Of a DNA stretch of 64,000 bases, positions 19,001-27,641 are shown in pieces; position 1 is the stretch's first letter, and the number at the start of each line of letters is the position of its first letter. A program made the translations under genes and the position numbers. Origin of the DNA: Ricordea florida (Eukaryota > Cnidaria > Anthozoa > Corallimorpharia > Ricordeidae); assembly GCA_949710005.1 (NCBI GenBank), contig OX453278.1:4830936-4894935 (forward strand), in the 5' to 3' direction. The notes beneath the pieces are model-generated. The model had not been told where the DNA came from. It worked only from the letters and a program-made list of their open reading frames with translations, and searched no databases.

Positions 19001-19185
19001 ATCAAATGAAGAGCTATTGTGTCAAAGAGAAAAAGCTGACTGATTGTGTACCTGGTAGTGAAACCTTCGCCAAAACAGCCAAAGGAAGGCCGATGATGAA
19101 GTGTAAATGTTCCAGCTGCGGCATCATCAAAACTCGATTCCTCTCAGAGGCTGACTATAGAAGTTTAAAGATGACGAAGAAGTAG
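18997..19185 (+). CDS. Small zinc-ribbon-like protein (element B)
   Basis: A 62-residue basic protein whose ATG overlaps the preceding TGA. The pattern is YCVKEKK near the N terminus, FAKTAKGRPMMKCKCSSCG in the middle, then TRF. That resembles the small NGRPMxKxxCxxCG zinc-ribbon proteins (DUF5679-like) found in giant viruses and some Polinton-like viruses; this is recalled similarity only. Cysteines C8, C17 and CKCSSC could bind a metal. The end of the gene contains the promoter-like motif of the next gene. No counterpart was found in element C. Confidence 0.6.
   Translation: MNQMKSYCVKEKKLTDCVPGSETFAKTAKGRPMMKCKCSSCGIIKTRFLSEADYRSLKMTKK
19161..19175 (+). promoter_or_regulatory. Late-type motif before 19195 gene
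   Basis: AAGTTTAAAGATGAC lies inside the end of the preceding gene, 19 nt before the ATG at 19195. TTTAAAGAT matches the motif before the moved homologue in element C (ATCTAAAGAT, 37111-37120). Confidence 0.45.
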
Positions 19186-19194
19186 TCAAACAAC

Positions 19195-19827
19195 ATGTTG
19201 AGCATTACTATGTACGCGTCTGAATCCAGGGTGTATTTGGATCCCCCATTGGAAGAGGTTCGGGAGATCCAACTCCTCGACTGTATTGTACCCAAACGAT
19301 TGATCAACTTCAAAGATCGACAGGGCTTTCTCAAGGAGGATAATCGACCCATCTTAATAATCCCACCCGGTACATACTCTCTACGTGACATACACGCAAT
19401 CCTTCTGAACGATACGGATAACGCCAAGCTGTCGATCATTGAGACTGACACCGTTGATTACCTGTACTCCAACAAGAGTTTCAACATTAAACTCACAAGA
19501 GGTCTCCAAGTTGCTCTTGGGGTGCCTGAAATCGTAATCCCTGGAAAGCTGTACCCCATCAACATACAGATTAAGGAGCCGCTGAGACTTTTATGCAGTC
19601 TAGTGGACAATAAGTCGTCATATGCGAATGAGACTAAGTATGGCGACCTCGTGAAACTCTCACCTTCCCACCTCCTTGCCAACATACCATCACAGGATTA
19701 TCCAACCGTTCCAGTCCAAAACCATGAGACTCTCCTAACCCACTTCGACTTAAGCATCCTCGACATTGGATGGAAGAAACTTGATCTGAAGGGGTCTCCC
19801 ATAACCGTCAGCCTAAGGTTCAGATAA
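19195..19827 (+). CDS. Candidate minor capsid/penton-like protein (element B)
   Basis: A 210-residue protein homologous to 36450-37085 of element C. Conserved blocks include MLSITMYASESRVYLDPP, REIQLLDC, PPGTYSLRDIHAILLND, ETDTVDYLYSN, GVPE--IPGKLYPINIQI and LKGSPITVSLRFR at the C terminus. It looks beta-rich and soluble, with no membrane segment. Length and virion-gene context would suit a single jelly-roll vertex (penton) protein, which every Polinton virion should need, and no other protein here fits better. This is inference. The gene occupies a different place in element C. Confidence 0.6.
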   Translation: MLSITMYASESRVYLDPPLEEVREIQLLDCIVPKRLINFKDRQGFLKEDNRPILIIPPGTYSLRDIHAILLNDTDNAKLSIIETDTVDYLYSNKSFNIKLTRGLQVALGVPEIVIPGKLYPINIQIKEPLRLLCSLVDNKSSYANETKYGDLVKLSPSHLLANIPSQDYPTVPVQNHETLLTHFDLSILDIGWKKLDLKGSPITVSLRFR

Positions 19828-19828
19828 C

Positions 19829-19843
19829 ATCTTAAAAGTAAGT
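19829..19843 (+). promoter_or_regulatory. Late-type motif before 19859 gene
   Basis: CATCTTAAAAGTAAG ends 15 nt before the ATG at 19859 and directly follows the previous stop. Confidence 0.35.
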
Positions 19844-19858
19844 GGTCCTCAGTCCAAA

Positions 19859-20461
19859 ATGGGAGAATATAAGGCGATTTACCCTACCTTGGAAGCCACT
19901 GCACCTCCTCCCACTGATGGACCATCCTTCAGGCTTCAACAATGTTGTGATGCCTTGAACAAGCTAAAGTCTGAATTAAACCACTACGAGACAGTACTCA
20001 AAAAATACAACCGATCCAAGGGCACACTCATGAATGTAAGCTCGACCTGTGGTATAATGTCTTGCATTTTGGCGGCTGGCAGTCTGGGCACGTCGCTTAG
20101 TGGTGTCGGAATCGTCGCATCTGTACCATTGGGTGTGGTGAGTGGTGTATTTGTGTGCGCATCCATAGCGTGTCAACAGATATCCAAGAGACTGTCCCAG
20201 AAAGCTGTGAAGCATCAAAACACCATCACACTGGCCAGATCCAAGATAAACACCATTGAAGACCTGGTTTCCAAAGCCCTTCGTGACAATACGATCTCTG
20301 ACTCAGAATTCTCGTTGATCATGGACGAACTCAAGAAATTCGAAAAGCTTAAGGCTGAGATACGGGCTAGGGCTCAAAAAAATGTGAGTGGAGAGGACCC
20401 GTTGGTGCTGAGGCAGAGAGTACGCAACGAAATCCTCAAAGAACTAAAAGGAGGACCATAA
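19859..20461 (+). CDS. Conserved protein with central glycine-rich TM region (element B)
   Basis: A 200-residue protein homologous to 38877-39494 of element C. An N-terminal helical stretch (FRLQQCCDALNKLKSELNHYE) is followed by a long hydrophobic, glycine-rich segment at about 65-105 (AAGSLGTSLSGVGIVASVPLG). A C-terminal coiled-coil half follows, with KHQNTITLARSKINTIEDLV and ISDSEFSLIMDELKKFEKLK. In both elements it is next to the large TM-anchored protein (20532-22067 or 37137-38750). The layout is that of a membrane-inserting virion or effector protein; no family is recognised. Confidence 0.68.
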   Translation: MGEYKAIYPTLEATAPPPTDGPSFRLQQCCDALNKLKSELNHYETVLKKYNRSKGTLMNVSSTCGIMSCILAAGSLGTSLSGVGIVASVPLGVVSGVFVCASIACQQISKRLSQKAVKHQNTITLARSKINTIEDLVSKALRDNTISDSEFSLIMDELKKFEKLKAEIRARAQKNVSGEDPLVLRQRVRNEILKELKGGP

Positions 20462-20488
20462 CTATCATATATGAGCAAAACAAATACT

Positions 20489-20503
20489 AGCTTAAACGTT
20501 TGA
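20489..20503 (+). promoter_or_regulatory. Late-type motif before 20532 gene
   Basis: TAGCTTAAACGTTTG lies 28 nt before the ATG. A palindrome-like CTTCTACC ... GGATAGAAG (about 20507-20531) separates it from the start. Confidence 0.3.
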
Positions 20504-20531
20504 ACTCTTCTACCCAAATTCTGGATAGAAG

Positions 20532-22067
20532 ATGGTCTTACTCGATGATTTCAAAAACAAGTATCCAAAGGCTGACCTTAACCAATTCAACTTTGTGAAC
20601 GATCAATATGGGGGGTACATTAGATGGAAAGATAACGGTATGACAGTCATGTCCTATGATGACCCCACTGGCAAGACATGGACTGATGGGATGCAACCAA
20701 GTTTGAAATCGCGACTCTGGACTGATCTTGGACTGGCCGCACTGAACTCATTCCCGCCAAGCTTAACCATGACCAAACGATACTACCCGATACCCGCCGT
20801 TGATTTTGACAGCCCCACCAGTAACACTACAAACATGCTGACCTCGCTGGACATATACGTGTCCAATACGAAGAAATTCACCGCCAAGATGCGTAATGTT
20901 TTCACCTCCCAAGTTGTAACTTTCAAGTTTGGGAAACAAAGTCGAAAGTGGTTGAACGCTCCCGACATGAACTACTGGCCACAACAACTGAACTTTGCAG
21001 TGTGGTGTGCGACCTCTGGCTGTGGGATTAGCCCCTTCGAGAGCCTCAACTACCCCAAAGTCGTAAATAGCTTCATCAAGTTTCATGTGTATTTCACCAT
21101 AAGACGAATATTGTATGAACTGAGCCTTCCACTGCCTGATGAGCAACCCTTTGTAATCAACAACAACCCTTACAGCAAGGTCGCTTATCAACGATTGTGC
21201 GCTGAATTTGGCATCTCAAACAACTCTGACTTCAGATGGAAAGGTGGACGAAACGGGGGTTTGGGTGACATATTCATCGATTATGGGGCTGGATACCATG
21301 GTGTAGGTGGAGGATACCAAAACGTCCATATGGTAAGAAACTATGACGATGGAGCTGACCAATGGCCTGGTGAAGGTGGCAAATTCGCTGATGATGGGGG
21401 TAAGAAGGAAAAGGGCGACCTCATTTCATTCATCCGTAATGACGACTTTGCTGATTACAAGTATGCTTGGTTCATACCAACGAGTGGCTATGGACTCACC
21501 AAGGCTGGGCTAGGCAGGTTGAATCGGTCTGCTGAAGCCTTTGTTTACTGTGTGCTGGGGGCTCAAGTCAACACTAGAAACTCGATTGTGGGCACTGGTG
21601 GTGGGGCGATCGAAACTCAACAAGAGTTCTTGGCCCTGTTTGAGAGTAGTGTGATCGAGAACGACATTTCGAGTTCAATCCAAAGGTACCAACTGGCCAA
21701 TCAAGAGGCTAAATTAAGGCTTGATTTAGCCATTGCTCCTGGAGTGTGGTTGATGCCCAGTAACATGATCATAAACACGGAGAGTGTGGTCGGGTATAAC
21801 AACAACCTCATGAAGGCCACTGATGGGATGAAATTTGGTGTCAACACAAACATAAACCTGGAGACTAAGACTGTGGGGATCAGCCATAACCTGGGCTCTT
21901 CCAAGGTCAAGTTGCCACATGCAATTGTAGAGACTACACGTTCAACAACAACACCAACGATTCCTCCTCGACCTGAAATCAAAGAAGAAACAAATACCAA
22001 TCATGAAACCAACCTGATACTGTTAATCGTTGGAGTTGGAATTGCCGCTTGGATGCTCTTCAGATAA
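20532..22067 (+). CDS. Large conserved protein with C-terminal TM anchor (element B)
   Basis: A 511-residue protein homologous to 37137-38750 of element C. Conserved blocks include DDFKNKYPKADL, GKTWTDG, NYWPQQLNFAVWCATSGCG, AYQRLCAEFG, GLGDIFIDYG, SGYGLTKAGLGRLNRS and VNTRNSIVGTGGGA. It ends with a Thr/Pro-rich linker, a single hydrophobic segment (LILLIVGVGIAAWML) and FR. A large globular part plus one C-terminal anchor suggests a virion surface or internal membrane protein, possibly in receptor binding or membrane fusion. That role is inferred from layout only. Confidence 0.7.
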   Translation: MVLLDDFKNKYPKADLNQFNFVNDQYGGYIRWKDNGMTVMSYDDPTGKTWTDGMQPSLKSRLWTDLGLAALNSFPPSLTMTKRYYPIPAVDFDSPTSNTTNMLTSLDIYVSNTKKFTAKMRNVFTSQVVTFKFGKQSRKWLNAPDMNYWPQQLNFAVWCATSGCGISPFESLNYPKVVNSFIKFHVYFTIRRILYELSLPLPDEQPFVINNNPYSKVAYQRLCAEFGISNNSDFRWKGGRNGGLGDIFIDYGAGYHGVGGGYQNVHMVRNYDDGADQWPGEGGKFADDGGKKEKGDLISFIRNDDFADYKYAWFIPTSGYGLTKAGLGRLNRSAEAFVYCVLGAQVNTRNSIVGTGGGAIETQQEFLALFESSVIENDISSSIQRYQLANQEAKLRLDLAIAPGVWLMPSNMIINTESVVGYNNNLMKATDGMKFGVNTNINLETKTVGISHNLGSSKVKLPHAIVETTRSTTTPTIPPRPEIKEETNTNHETNLILLIVGVGIAAWMLFR

Positions 22068-22080
22068 AAATTGAAATTGG
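22066..22080 (+). promoter_or_regulatory. Early-type promoter motif AAAAATTGAAATTGG
   Basis: This copy is identical over 15 bases to those at 15329-15343 and 24956-24970 (-). It overlaps the stop codon of the preceding gene and precedes the SLOG-like gene, ending 28 nt before the ATG at 22109 or 13 nt before the ATG at 22094. Confidence 0.6.
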
Positions 22081-22093
22081 CAAACCATAGATC

Positions 22094-22482
22094 ATGGCCT
22101 CGCAAATCATGACATCATTGGCAATCATTGGCAGTAGGTACTTCAATGACATGTCCTTCTTGAAAGAGCAAATACGTAAAGCCCTCAAGAAATGGAAGCT
22201 GGATCTCTCCGACATACAATTGATTGTGTCTGGGGGTGCAGAAGGAGTTGATGAACTGGCCAGAGATTTTGCCATTGAACAGGAGATCCCATTCAAAGCG
22301 TTCAAAGTGAACCTCAATGGGACTATTATGGCAAGGCGGCTGGGCCAATTCGCAATAGAGTGATCATGGAGTGTGCAACGCATGTATTGGCCTTGCCTTC
22401 TTGTATTTACTCACCAGGTACTAAATCCGCTATTAAGTTGGCTAGGAAATACAAGAGAGAGGTTATAGTCGTTTATGTCTAA
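22094..22482 (+). pseudogene. SLOG-family (YspA/DUF2493-like) nucleotide-sensor gene with frameshift
   Basis: The first frame (22094-22363) begins with SLAIIGSRYFND, followed by LIVSGGAEGVDELARDFA, the characteristic nucleotide-binding start of the SLOG/DprA-like DUF2493 family. Around 22320-22330 the family's expected glycine-rich continuation switches to the -1 frame, which then stays open to a TAA at 22480-22482 with GTKSAIKLARKYK and a VIVVYV end. So the gene is split by a -1 shift, from either mutation or programmed frameshifting. No classic slippery heptamer was recognised. The ATG at 22109 may be the true start. Members of this family bind nucleotides or their derivatives in bacterial and phage conflict systems; its job here is unknown. 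Confidence 0.65.
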
Positions 22483-22496
22483 TGATTAAGTGAACT

Positions 22497-22521
22497 TTTG
22501 TAACGTGAAGCGCGTTACAAA
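22497..22521. terminator. Palindrome between convergent genes
   Basis: TTTGTAACG (22497-22505) and CGTTACAAA (22513-22521) form a 9-bp stem. It lies 14 nt after the SLOG-like frame's stop and 14 nt after the stop of the minus-strand Cys-rich gene, so it could end both transcripts. Confidence 0.6.
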
Positions 22522-22535
22522 TGTCTTTGGATGCC

Positions 22536-23009
22536 TCACAAAGGCCCACACTTTTCACAATCCTTTCGTAGCTTAACATGACGACAAACATACTCTCCAC
22601 TACACAAATGGCACATCTGTTTCTTATTATTAGTCTTAATTCTACCATGTTCACAATAACGATGAGGGCTACACATTTTACACTGACGTTTCTGTCTATC
22701 ATGTATGCAGATACCTACACCACCGCACTCTTTACAAAGATATTTCTGTCGACCATGTTGACAAATCCCTCTGCCACCGCACTCTTTACACTTTGATTTT
22801 TGTCGATTATGTAGGCAGATACCTGCACCGCCGCACTCTTTACAATGATATTTACGTCTACCATGTTGACAAATCCCTCTGCCACACTCTTTACACTTTG
22901 ATTTTTGTCGACTATGTTGACAAATCCCTCTGCCACCGCACTCTTTACAATAATATTTTTGCCTACCATGTGGACAACGTTTTCTTGGTTTAACTTGAGC
23001 ACAATCCAT
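22536..23009 (-). CDS. Tandem Cys/His zinc-binding repeat protein (element B)
   Basis: A 157-residue protein made almost entirely of seven or so repeats. Each has a CxxC (CKECGG) followed by IC-x-H-x-R-x-K, as in CKECGGRGICQHSRQK. Spacing is regular at about 19-21 residues, so each repeat should hold a zinc ion with C-C-C-H ligands. Element C has four comparable repeats fused behind a SAP-like segment (35148-35603). From memory, the same CKECGG-x-ICxHxR repeats are common in giant viruses and some protists and rare elsewhere; a search would decide. Function is unknown; nucleic-acid binding is a reasonable guess. It is transcribed leftward with the two genes to its right. Confidence 0.75.
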   Translation of the reverse strand: MDCAQVKPRKRCPHGRQKYYCKECGGRGICQHSRQKSKCKECGRGICQHGRRKYHCKECGGAGICLHNRQKSKCKECGGRGICQHGRQKYLCKECGGVGICIHDRQKRQCKMCSPHRYCEHGRIKTNNKKQMCHLCSGEYVCRHVKLRKDCEKCGPL

Positions 23010-23270
23010 TGTGTGTATACCACCACAGTATAAACATCAGTTACACTTTTGTAATGTCACACACTCCCACGCTTCCGTTTTAATACCACGCCCCATTCCA
23101 TACATACTTTTACGACGTAGCAACCGCGATTCTATAAATGGGTTTGATGTTTACTTTCTGAAGGCCCGTTTCTAACGTCGCTCAGGAATGTAATGACGTC
23201 AATGTAAACCCATTTTGAACCGGAATTGAACCGGAAATTTTTTGACCTCACTACGCCCCTCTAATATAAC
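23010..23270. other. Intergenic region of element B with no gene seen
   Basis: No convincing coding frame is present. The stretch contains GTAATGTCAC-type sequence near 23052 but no clean palindrome. The leader of the Cys-rich gene lies here. Confidence 0.4.
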
Positions 23271-23297
23271 TTTTGTAACACGGTACATGTTACAAAA
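23271..23297. terminator. 10-bp palindrome after the 23311 gene
   Basis: TTTTGTAACA (23271-23280) pairs perfectly with TGTTACAAAA (23288-23297) across a 7-nt loop. On the minus strand it begins 13 nt after the stop of the gene at 23311-23949. Confidence 0.65.
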
Positions 23298-23310
23298 ATA
23301 TCATGCATGA

Positions 23311-23949
23311 TTACCAATTAGCCCCCCAACGCTCCTTCACCTCTTGAAACTCTTCCAAATCAAGACACCAGTATACAAACCTACTTGGGTGCCATGCAAC
23401 AGACATTAGTTCTTCCCAAATTTCATTTCGAAAAATACGTTTGTGTATGCCCTTCCAAGCCTCATGCAACAACTCGTCTTTGAAACTTATGTACACCGCA
23501 ACTGAAAGATCCCCGATAAGAAGCTCGTCGACAGAATATGGCCGTTCGAGGTCAGCGTCAATCATACCAAACAGAGCTAACTCTTCAGCACCCTTACATA
23601 ATTTCTCAGCGATGTCTTTAGCACACAACTTGTCAAAGTCTTTCGAATATTCATAAACAATCTCGTTGTCGTCAATAAGAAAATGAGCCATGGTAAACAC
23701 AAGACGAACCTTCTCAACAAAACACTGGTTGAAACTAGAAACTATATATAATATGCTTAATTTGTGTTCTTCCAGAAAATCATTAACTCCTAACCGACCC
23801 ACGTTGCCACATAAGAAGTCAAATGATGCTGGCATTCTCATCGCGTATGTGTAGGGCCTTTGAGGAGCCATATACCAATCCCTACCAACGTCAGACCTAC
23901 GTATCAATCCCACAAATTCACTCGTCGTCTCGTCCATTCTGTAAGCCAT
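23311..23949 (-). CDS. WHPS-motif protein, internal paralogue (element B)
   Basis: A 212-residue protein of unknown function. The C terminus (ELMSVAWHPSRFVYWCLDLE) matches that of the left terminal gene 7298-7885. Its leader GGCATACGCAAACGAAATG is the same as the inner end of both terminal repeats, although this copy is not terminal. The ATG at 23949 ends that leader. An AAGATTGATATTTTAGG motif 35 nt upstream is related to the early-type motif. This gene and its right neighbour look like a small accessory module whose 5' control region was copied from the terminal repeats, or the reverse. Confidence 0.7.
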   Translation of the reverse strand: MAYRMDETTSEFVGLIRRSDVGRDWYMAPQRPYTYAMRMPASFDFLCGNVGRLGVNDFLEEHKLSILYIVSSFNQCFVEKVRLVFTMAHFLIDDNEIVYEYSKDFDKLCAKDIAEKLCKGAEELALFGMIDADLERPYSVDELLIGDLSVAVYISFKDELLHEAWKGIHKRIFRNEIWEELMSVAWHPSRFVYWCLDLEEFQEVKERWGANW

Positions 23950-23983
23950 TTCGTTTGCGTATGCCAATCGCTACACACGCCGA

Positions 23984-24000
23984 CCTAAAATATCAATCTT
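23984..24000 (-). promoter_or_regulatory. Early-type motif before the internal WHPS paralogue
   Basis: Read on the minus strand it is AAGATTGATATTTTAGG. It shares ATTGATATTT with the motif before element C's WHPS gene (35655-35670) and similar spacing to the start codon. Confidence 0.4.
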
Positions 24001-24005
24001 ATACT

Positions 24006-24034
24006 TTTTTGTAACACGATCCATGTTACAAAAA
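24006..24034. terminator. 11-bp palindrome after the right terminal gene
   Basis: TTTTTGTAACA (24006-24016) and TGTTACAAAAA (24024-24034) form a perfect 11-bp stem, 27 nt after the minus-strand stop at 24062. It is almost identical to the palindrome at 23271-23297. Confidence 0.65.
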
Positions 24035-24061
24035 TGATCACTTAAAACTTGACTACCCCTG

Positions 24062-24493
24062 TTAATAACAGACATACAACTTGCCTTTCAACACATCGTC
24101 AATTACATAACGTTGAAATTTGCCATAATCATCACTAGCAACCAAGTCATCACTAACATTCAAACGGATATTAACCGTGATGATTTCGTACTCGTCAGAT
24201 CCATAATTGGCTACACAACGTTCATGAAAATCGCTACAAAGACCTTCAATGTTCAAAACGTCCTCCAACCTTCTTTTGGTTAATACTCTAAACTTGTAGC
24301 CCAAATAGTCAAACGAAACGACCTCTTTGAAAAGTTTACAAATGTCGTTGGACGCGAAATGTTGAAAGAAGCCAACCATTTCGTCCCTCATCTTGGTAAT
24401 GAAATCATCATTACGTAGCTTGTTGCAATTGTAAAGAGCCAACTCCATATAATTGAAAACTGTGTTGAATTCAATTTGCAGGTTTCTTTGCAT
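24062..24493 (-). CDS. Hypothetical protein, right terminal gene of element B
   Basis: A 143-residue protein, the mirror-image partner of the left terminal gene. Its ATG (24493) is the last codon of the right terminal repeat. The coding part is unrelated or very distant from the left gene and lacks the WHPS tail, ending VLKGKLYVCY. It is mostly alpha-helical in composition. Because its promoter and leader lie wholly in the terminal repeat, it should be expressed like the left terminal gene. No function can be assigned. Confidence 0.6.
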   Translation of the reverse strand: MQRNLQIEFNTVFNYMELALYNCNKLRNDDFITKMRDEMVGFFQHFASNDICKLFKEVVSFDYLGYKFRVLTKRRLEDVLNIEGLCSDFHERCVANYGSDEYEIITVNIRLNVSDDLVASDDYGKFQRYVIDDVLKGKLYVCY

Positions 24494-24789
24494 TTCGTTT
24501 GCGTATGCCAATCGCTACACCACTCGACCCAAAATCCCACTTTAACAACTCGGCCCCCACCCCACCCCCCCCAAAGGACATCGATGATCCAAACGAAAAA
24601 AACGACACGACGGAAAAAAGTCATCGATCAAAAAAAATCAACCAAGTCAAACTCGACTCGACCCAATTAATTATGCACAAACTTTTTTGACCACACCCAT
24701 CCGATAAAATCGACCACACCCAAAACCACGATTTCGCAAAAAAATCGATCAAAATCAAATTGCGCCAGAATGCCCACAATCCAACTACT
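24491..24789 (-). repeat. Right terminal inverted repeat of element B
   Basis: This is the inverted partner of 7001-7300. The outer end CCAACTACT complements the left AGTAGTTGG. One base shorter than the left copy because of a poly-C run of eight instead of nine. Confidence 0.9.
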
Positions 24790-24794
24790 GTTTG
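24790..24794. repeat. 5-bp target site duplication GTTTG, right copy (element B)
   Basis: Direct repeat of 6996-7000, immediately outside the right end of element B. Confidence 0.75.
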
Positions 24795-24927
24795 GGATCT
24801 GTTCAGGTAAGGTGGTGTCTATATTACCCAACGCTTCGATAAGTTGAGCTTTACGCAATTCATACCATTTTTTAATACCCCTCTCTCGGGCAAGGGCTTT
24901 CAGTTCTTTGACTTTTTTGTTCTCCAT
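24790..24927 (-). pseudogene. Separated N-terminal piece of element A's DNA polymerase
   Basis: From the ATG at 24927 the frame gives a SAP-like helix-turn segment (NKKVKELKALARERGIKKWY) very similar to the first SAP repeat of element B's polymerase. It then runs into the right end of element B. The rest of the gene begins at 7000 on the other side of B. A piece of about 46 residues carries the start codon and promoter but no catalytic part. The frame currently reads on into B's terminal repeat for about 40 codons, giving only a nonfunctional fusion. Confidence 0.8.
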
Positions 24928-24955
24928 CTTTCTTACTAATATTCATTTCTTTAAA

Positions 24956-24970
24956 CCAATTTCAATTTTT
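24956..24970 (-). promoter_or_regulatory. Early-type promoter motif upstream of element A polymerase
   Basis: On the minus strand the sequence is AAAAATTGAAATTGG, identical to the two copies in element B. It ends 28 nt before the ATG at 24927, with TTTAAAG in between. Confidence 0.6.
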
Positions 24971-24972
24971 TT

Positions 24973-25135
24973 ATTTTGTCCTAGATTTTTTTTAATTTTT
25001 TTAAATTCTAGATTTTTTTTAATTTTTTTAAGTTCTAGATTTTTTTTAATTTTTTTAAATTTTGTTCTAGATTTTTTTTAATTTTTTTAAATTCTAGATT
25101 TTTTTTAATTTTTTTAAATTTTGTCCTAGGTTCGG
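24973..25135. repeat. T-rich tandem repeat near the right end of element A
   Basis: About five copies of a roughly 27-32 bp unit built from TTCTAGATTTTTTTTAATT. It lies between the polymerase promoter and host-like sequence and may be part of element A's terminal region. Confidence 0.7.
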
Positions 25136-25140
25136 TCAAT

Positions 25141-26375
<1,235 letters not shown>

Positions 26376-26614
26376 CTTTTCGTTGTGAGAAAATGAGGTT
26401 TCTTATCAACTTAAAATTCCTTATGAAGTATGGAAATATTAACTCTTCGTCTTTAATATTCGATATGATAGCGACGGCTCATGTGATGGTGTTTTTTGGC
26501 GTGGAGTCGATGTCTTCTTTTGTGTTAAAAAAAAGTTTCGCGGGAAATGAGAGCTCTAAAAATAATAACCACATTTGCTACTGTGCTGGGGACGAAACAC
26601 ATAGCATCGTGTAG

Positions 26615-27550
26615 CGCGCCTTCCCAGTCAATATTCAAACAGTTTCATTATGTAATGCATCTATTCCATTTCCGTTGTAGTAATTTTTATTTCCTTTCTG
26701 TGTGCTTTTTATTTTGCTTTGATATATTTTACGTCTGTTCCCATTAATCAGGCCCTGTTAGGGGGGTTCTGTATGTCGCAATTTAGGAAGGTTCGCAGGT
26801 CACTGGTCATAATTTCGTGTGAGCGGCTCGTCGTTCGTCATTTCAGCTCCTTCGTGTCGCCGTTTCAAGGCCATGTCGCTTGTCGGAATTTACCCCCAAC
26901 AGGGTCTAATAATTCTATAGAAGTGTTAAGCACATAATTATTTTGTTCTCTTTATTTTATATGCGCTCTATATGTAGAGGGTTCTCAAAAGGTTTGGCGG
27001 GATGCGGGATTTGGCTTTTTTTTGCAGTGATATTCGGGATTTGGACGAAAAAAGGGGCGGGAAGCGGGAATTTCAGTTGTGAGTGGGAGCGGGATCTCGT
27101 GTTTTTATAAGGTTGGGATGCGAAATTGGCAAGAGAAACAGAGCGGGATACGGGACTTCACTGATTCACGCGCAAAAACAGGAAGCTGGCGGAAACGGAC
27201 CTTTTGTGCGTACGACTGTGTCAGGTTTCAAGTAATGAATAACAGCGGCTCTGTACCCTGTCAGGACTTGTCAAAAGTATCCATTATCGCCTACTCCACG
27301 TTATTATCAGACCTTATGAGGTTTGTGAGTCCTATTGCGTCAATTACTATTTACCAAATTAATAATTAACGCAAACACGTCTTTAATAATAGAGCGGGAT
27401 TGGGATTCTCAAGTAAAAATGTGCGGGATGGTGGGGTTATCAGAACAAAATGGGTGGGAAAGCGAGATTGGAGAACCCTATTGTAGCCCCTCTATGTATG
27501 TTTTTTTTTTAACCACGATTTGCAACACGTGATCGCATTACCCGTGATTC
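26615..27550 (+). repeat. Dispersed repeat copy, interrupted by two small insertions
   Basis: Segments 26630-26755, 26925-26978 and 27488-27550 match, in order, the reverse complement of about 51190-51500. Two insertions break this copy. The first is 26757-26925, with near-complementary ends around CCCTGTTAGGGGG and CCCCAACAGGG. The second is 26979-27487, with GGGTTCTC and GAGAACCC ends and several CGGGATTTGG-like subrepeats. No protein of known family is encoded. Confidence 0.6.
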
Positions 27551-27641
27551 AACGACCTGCCTTGTCTTGAGCAAATGGCTGATGCTACTTTTAACAGATG
27601 CAAGCGACAGAGGCCTTGCAACTTCGTAGAGTCCCTTCATA

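Larger units (their letters stand above)
7001..24789. mobile_element. Polinton/Maverick-type element B, complete
   Basis: A 17.8-kb element with terminal inverted repeats beginning AGTAGTTGGATTGTGGGCAT and ending in the complement. The termini are 5'-AG ... CT-3', as described for Polintons. It carries polymerase, integrase, capsid, ATPase, a block of membrane and virion-like proteins, and accessory genes near both ends. It is noticeably less AT-rich than A and C. All core genes are open; the only clear lesion seen is a frameshift in the SLOG-like gene at about 22320-22330. It is nested in element A's polymerase gene. Confidence 0.92.
1..25140. mobile_element. Polinton/Maverick-type element A (left-truncated by window, interrupted by element B)
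   Basis: The packaging ATPase, capsid protein, integrase and protein-primed DNA polymerase lie together in the order and orientation also seen in elements B and C. The left end is outside the window. The right end is not resolved: it lies somewhere after the polymerase start codon at 24927, probably at or beyond the T-rich repeat that stops near 25135. No terminal inverted repeat can be identified because the partner end is missing. Element B (7001-24789) is inserted within it. Outside that insertion, the genes in view have open frames. The element is AT-rich and closer in protein sequence to C than to B. Confidence 0.8.

Noticed and set aside
22578-22993. Plus-strand frames over the Cys-rich gene
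   Set aside because: They are shadows of the repeat gene on the minus strand, which alone shows regular CxxC and H spacing.
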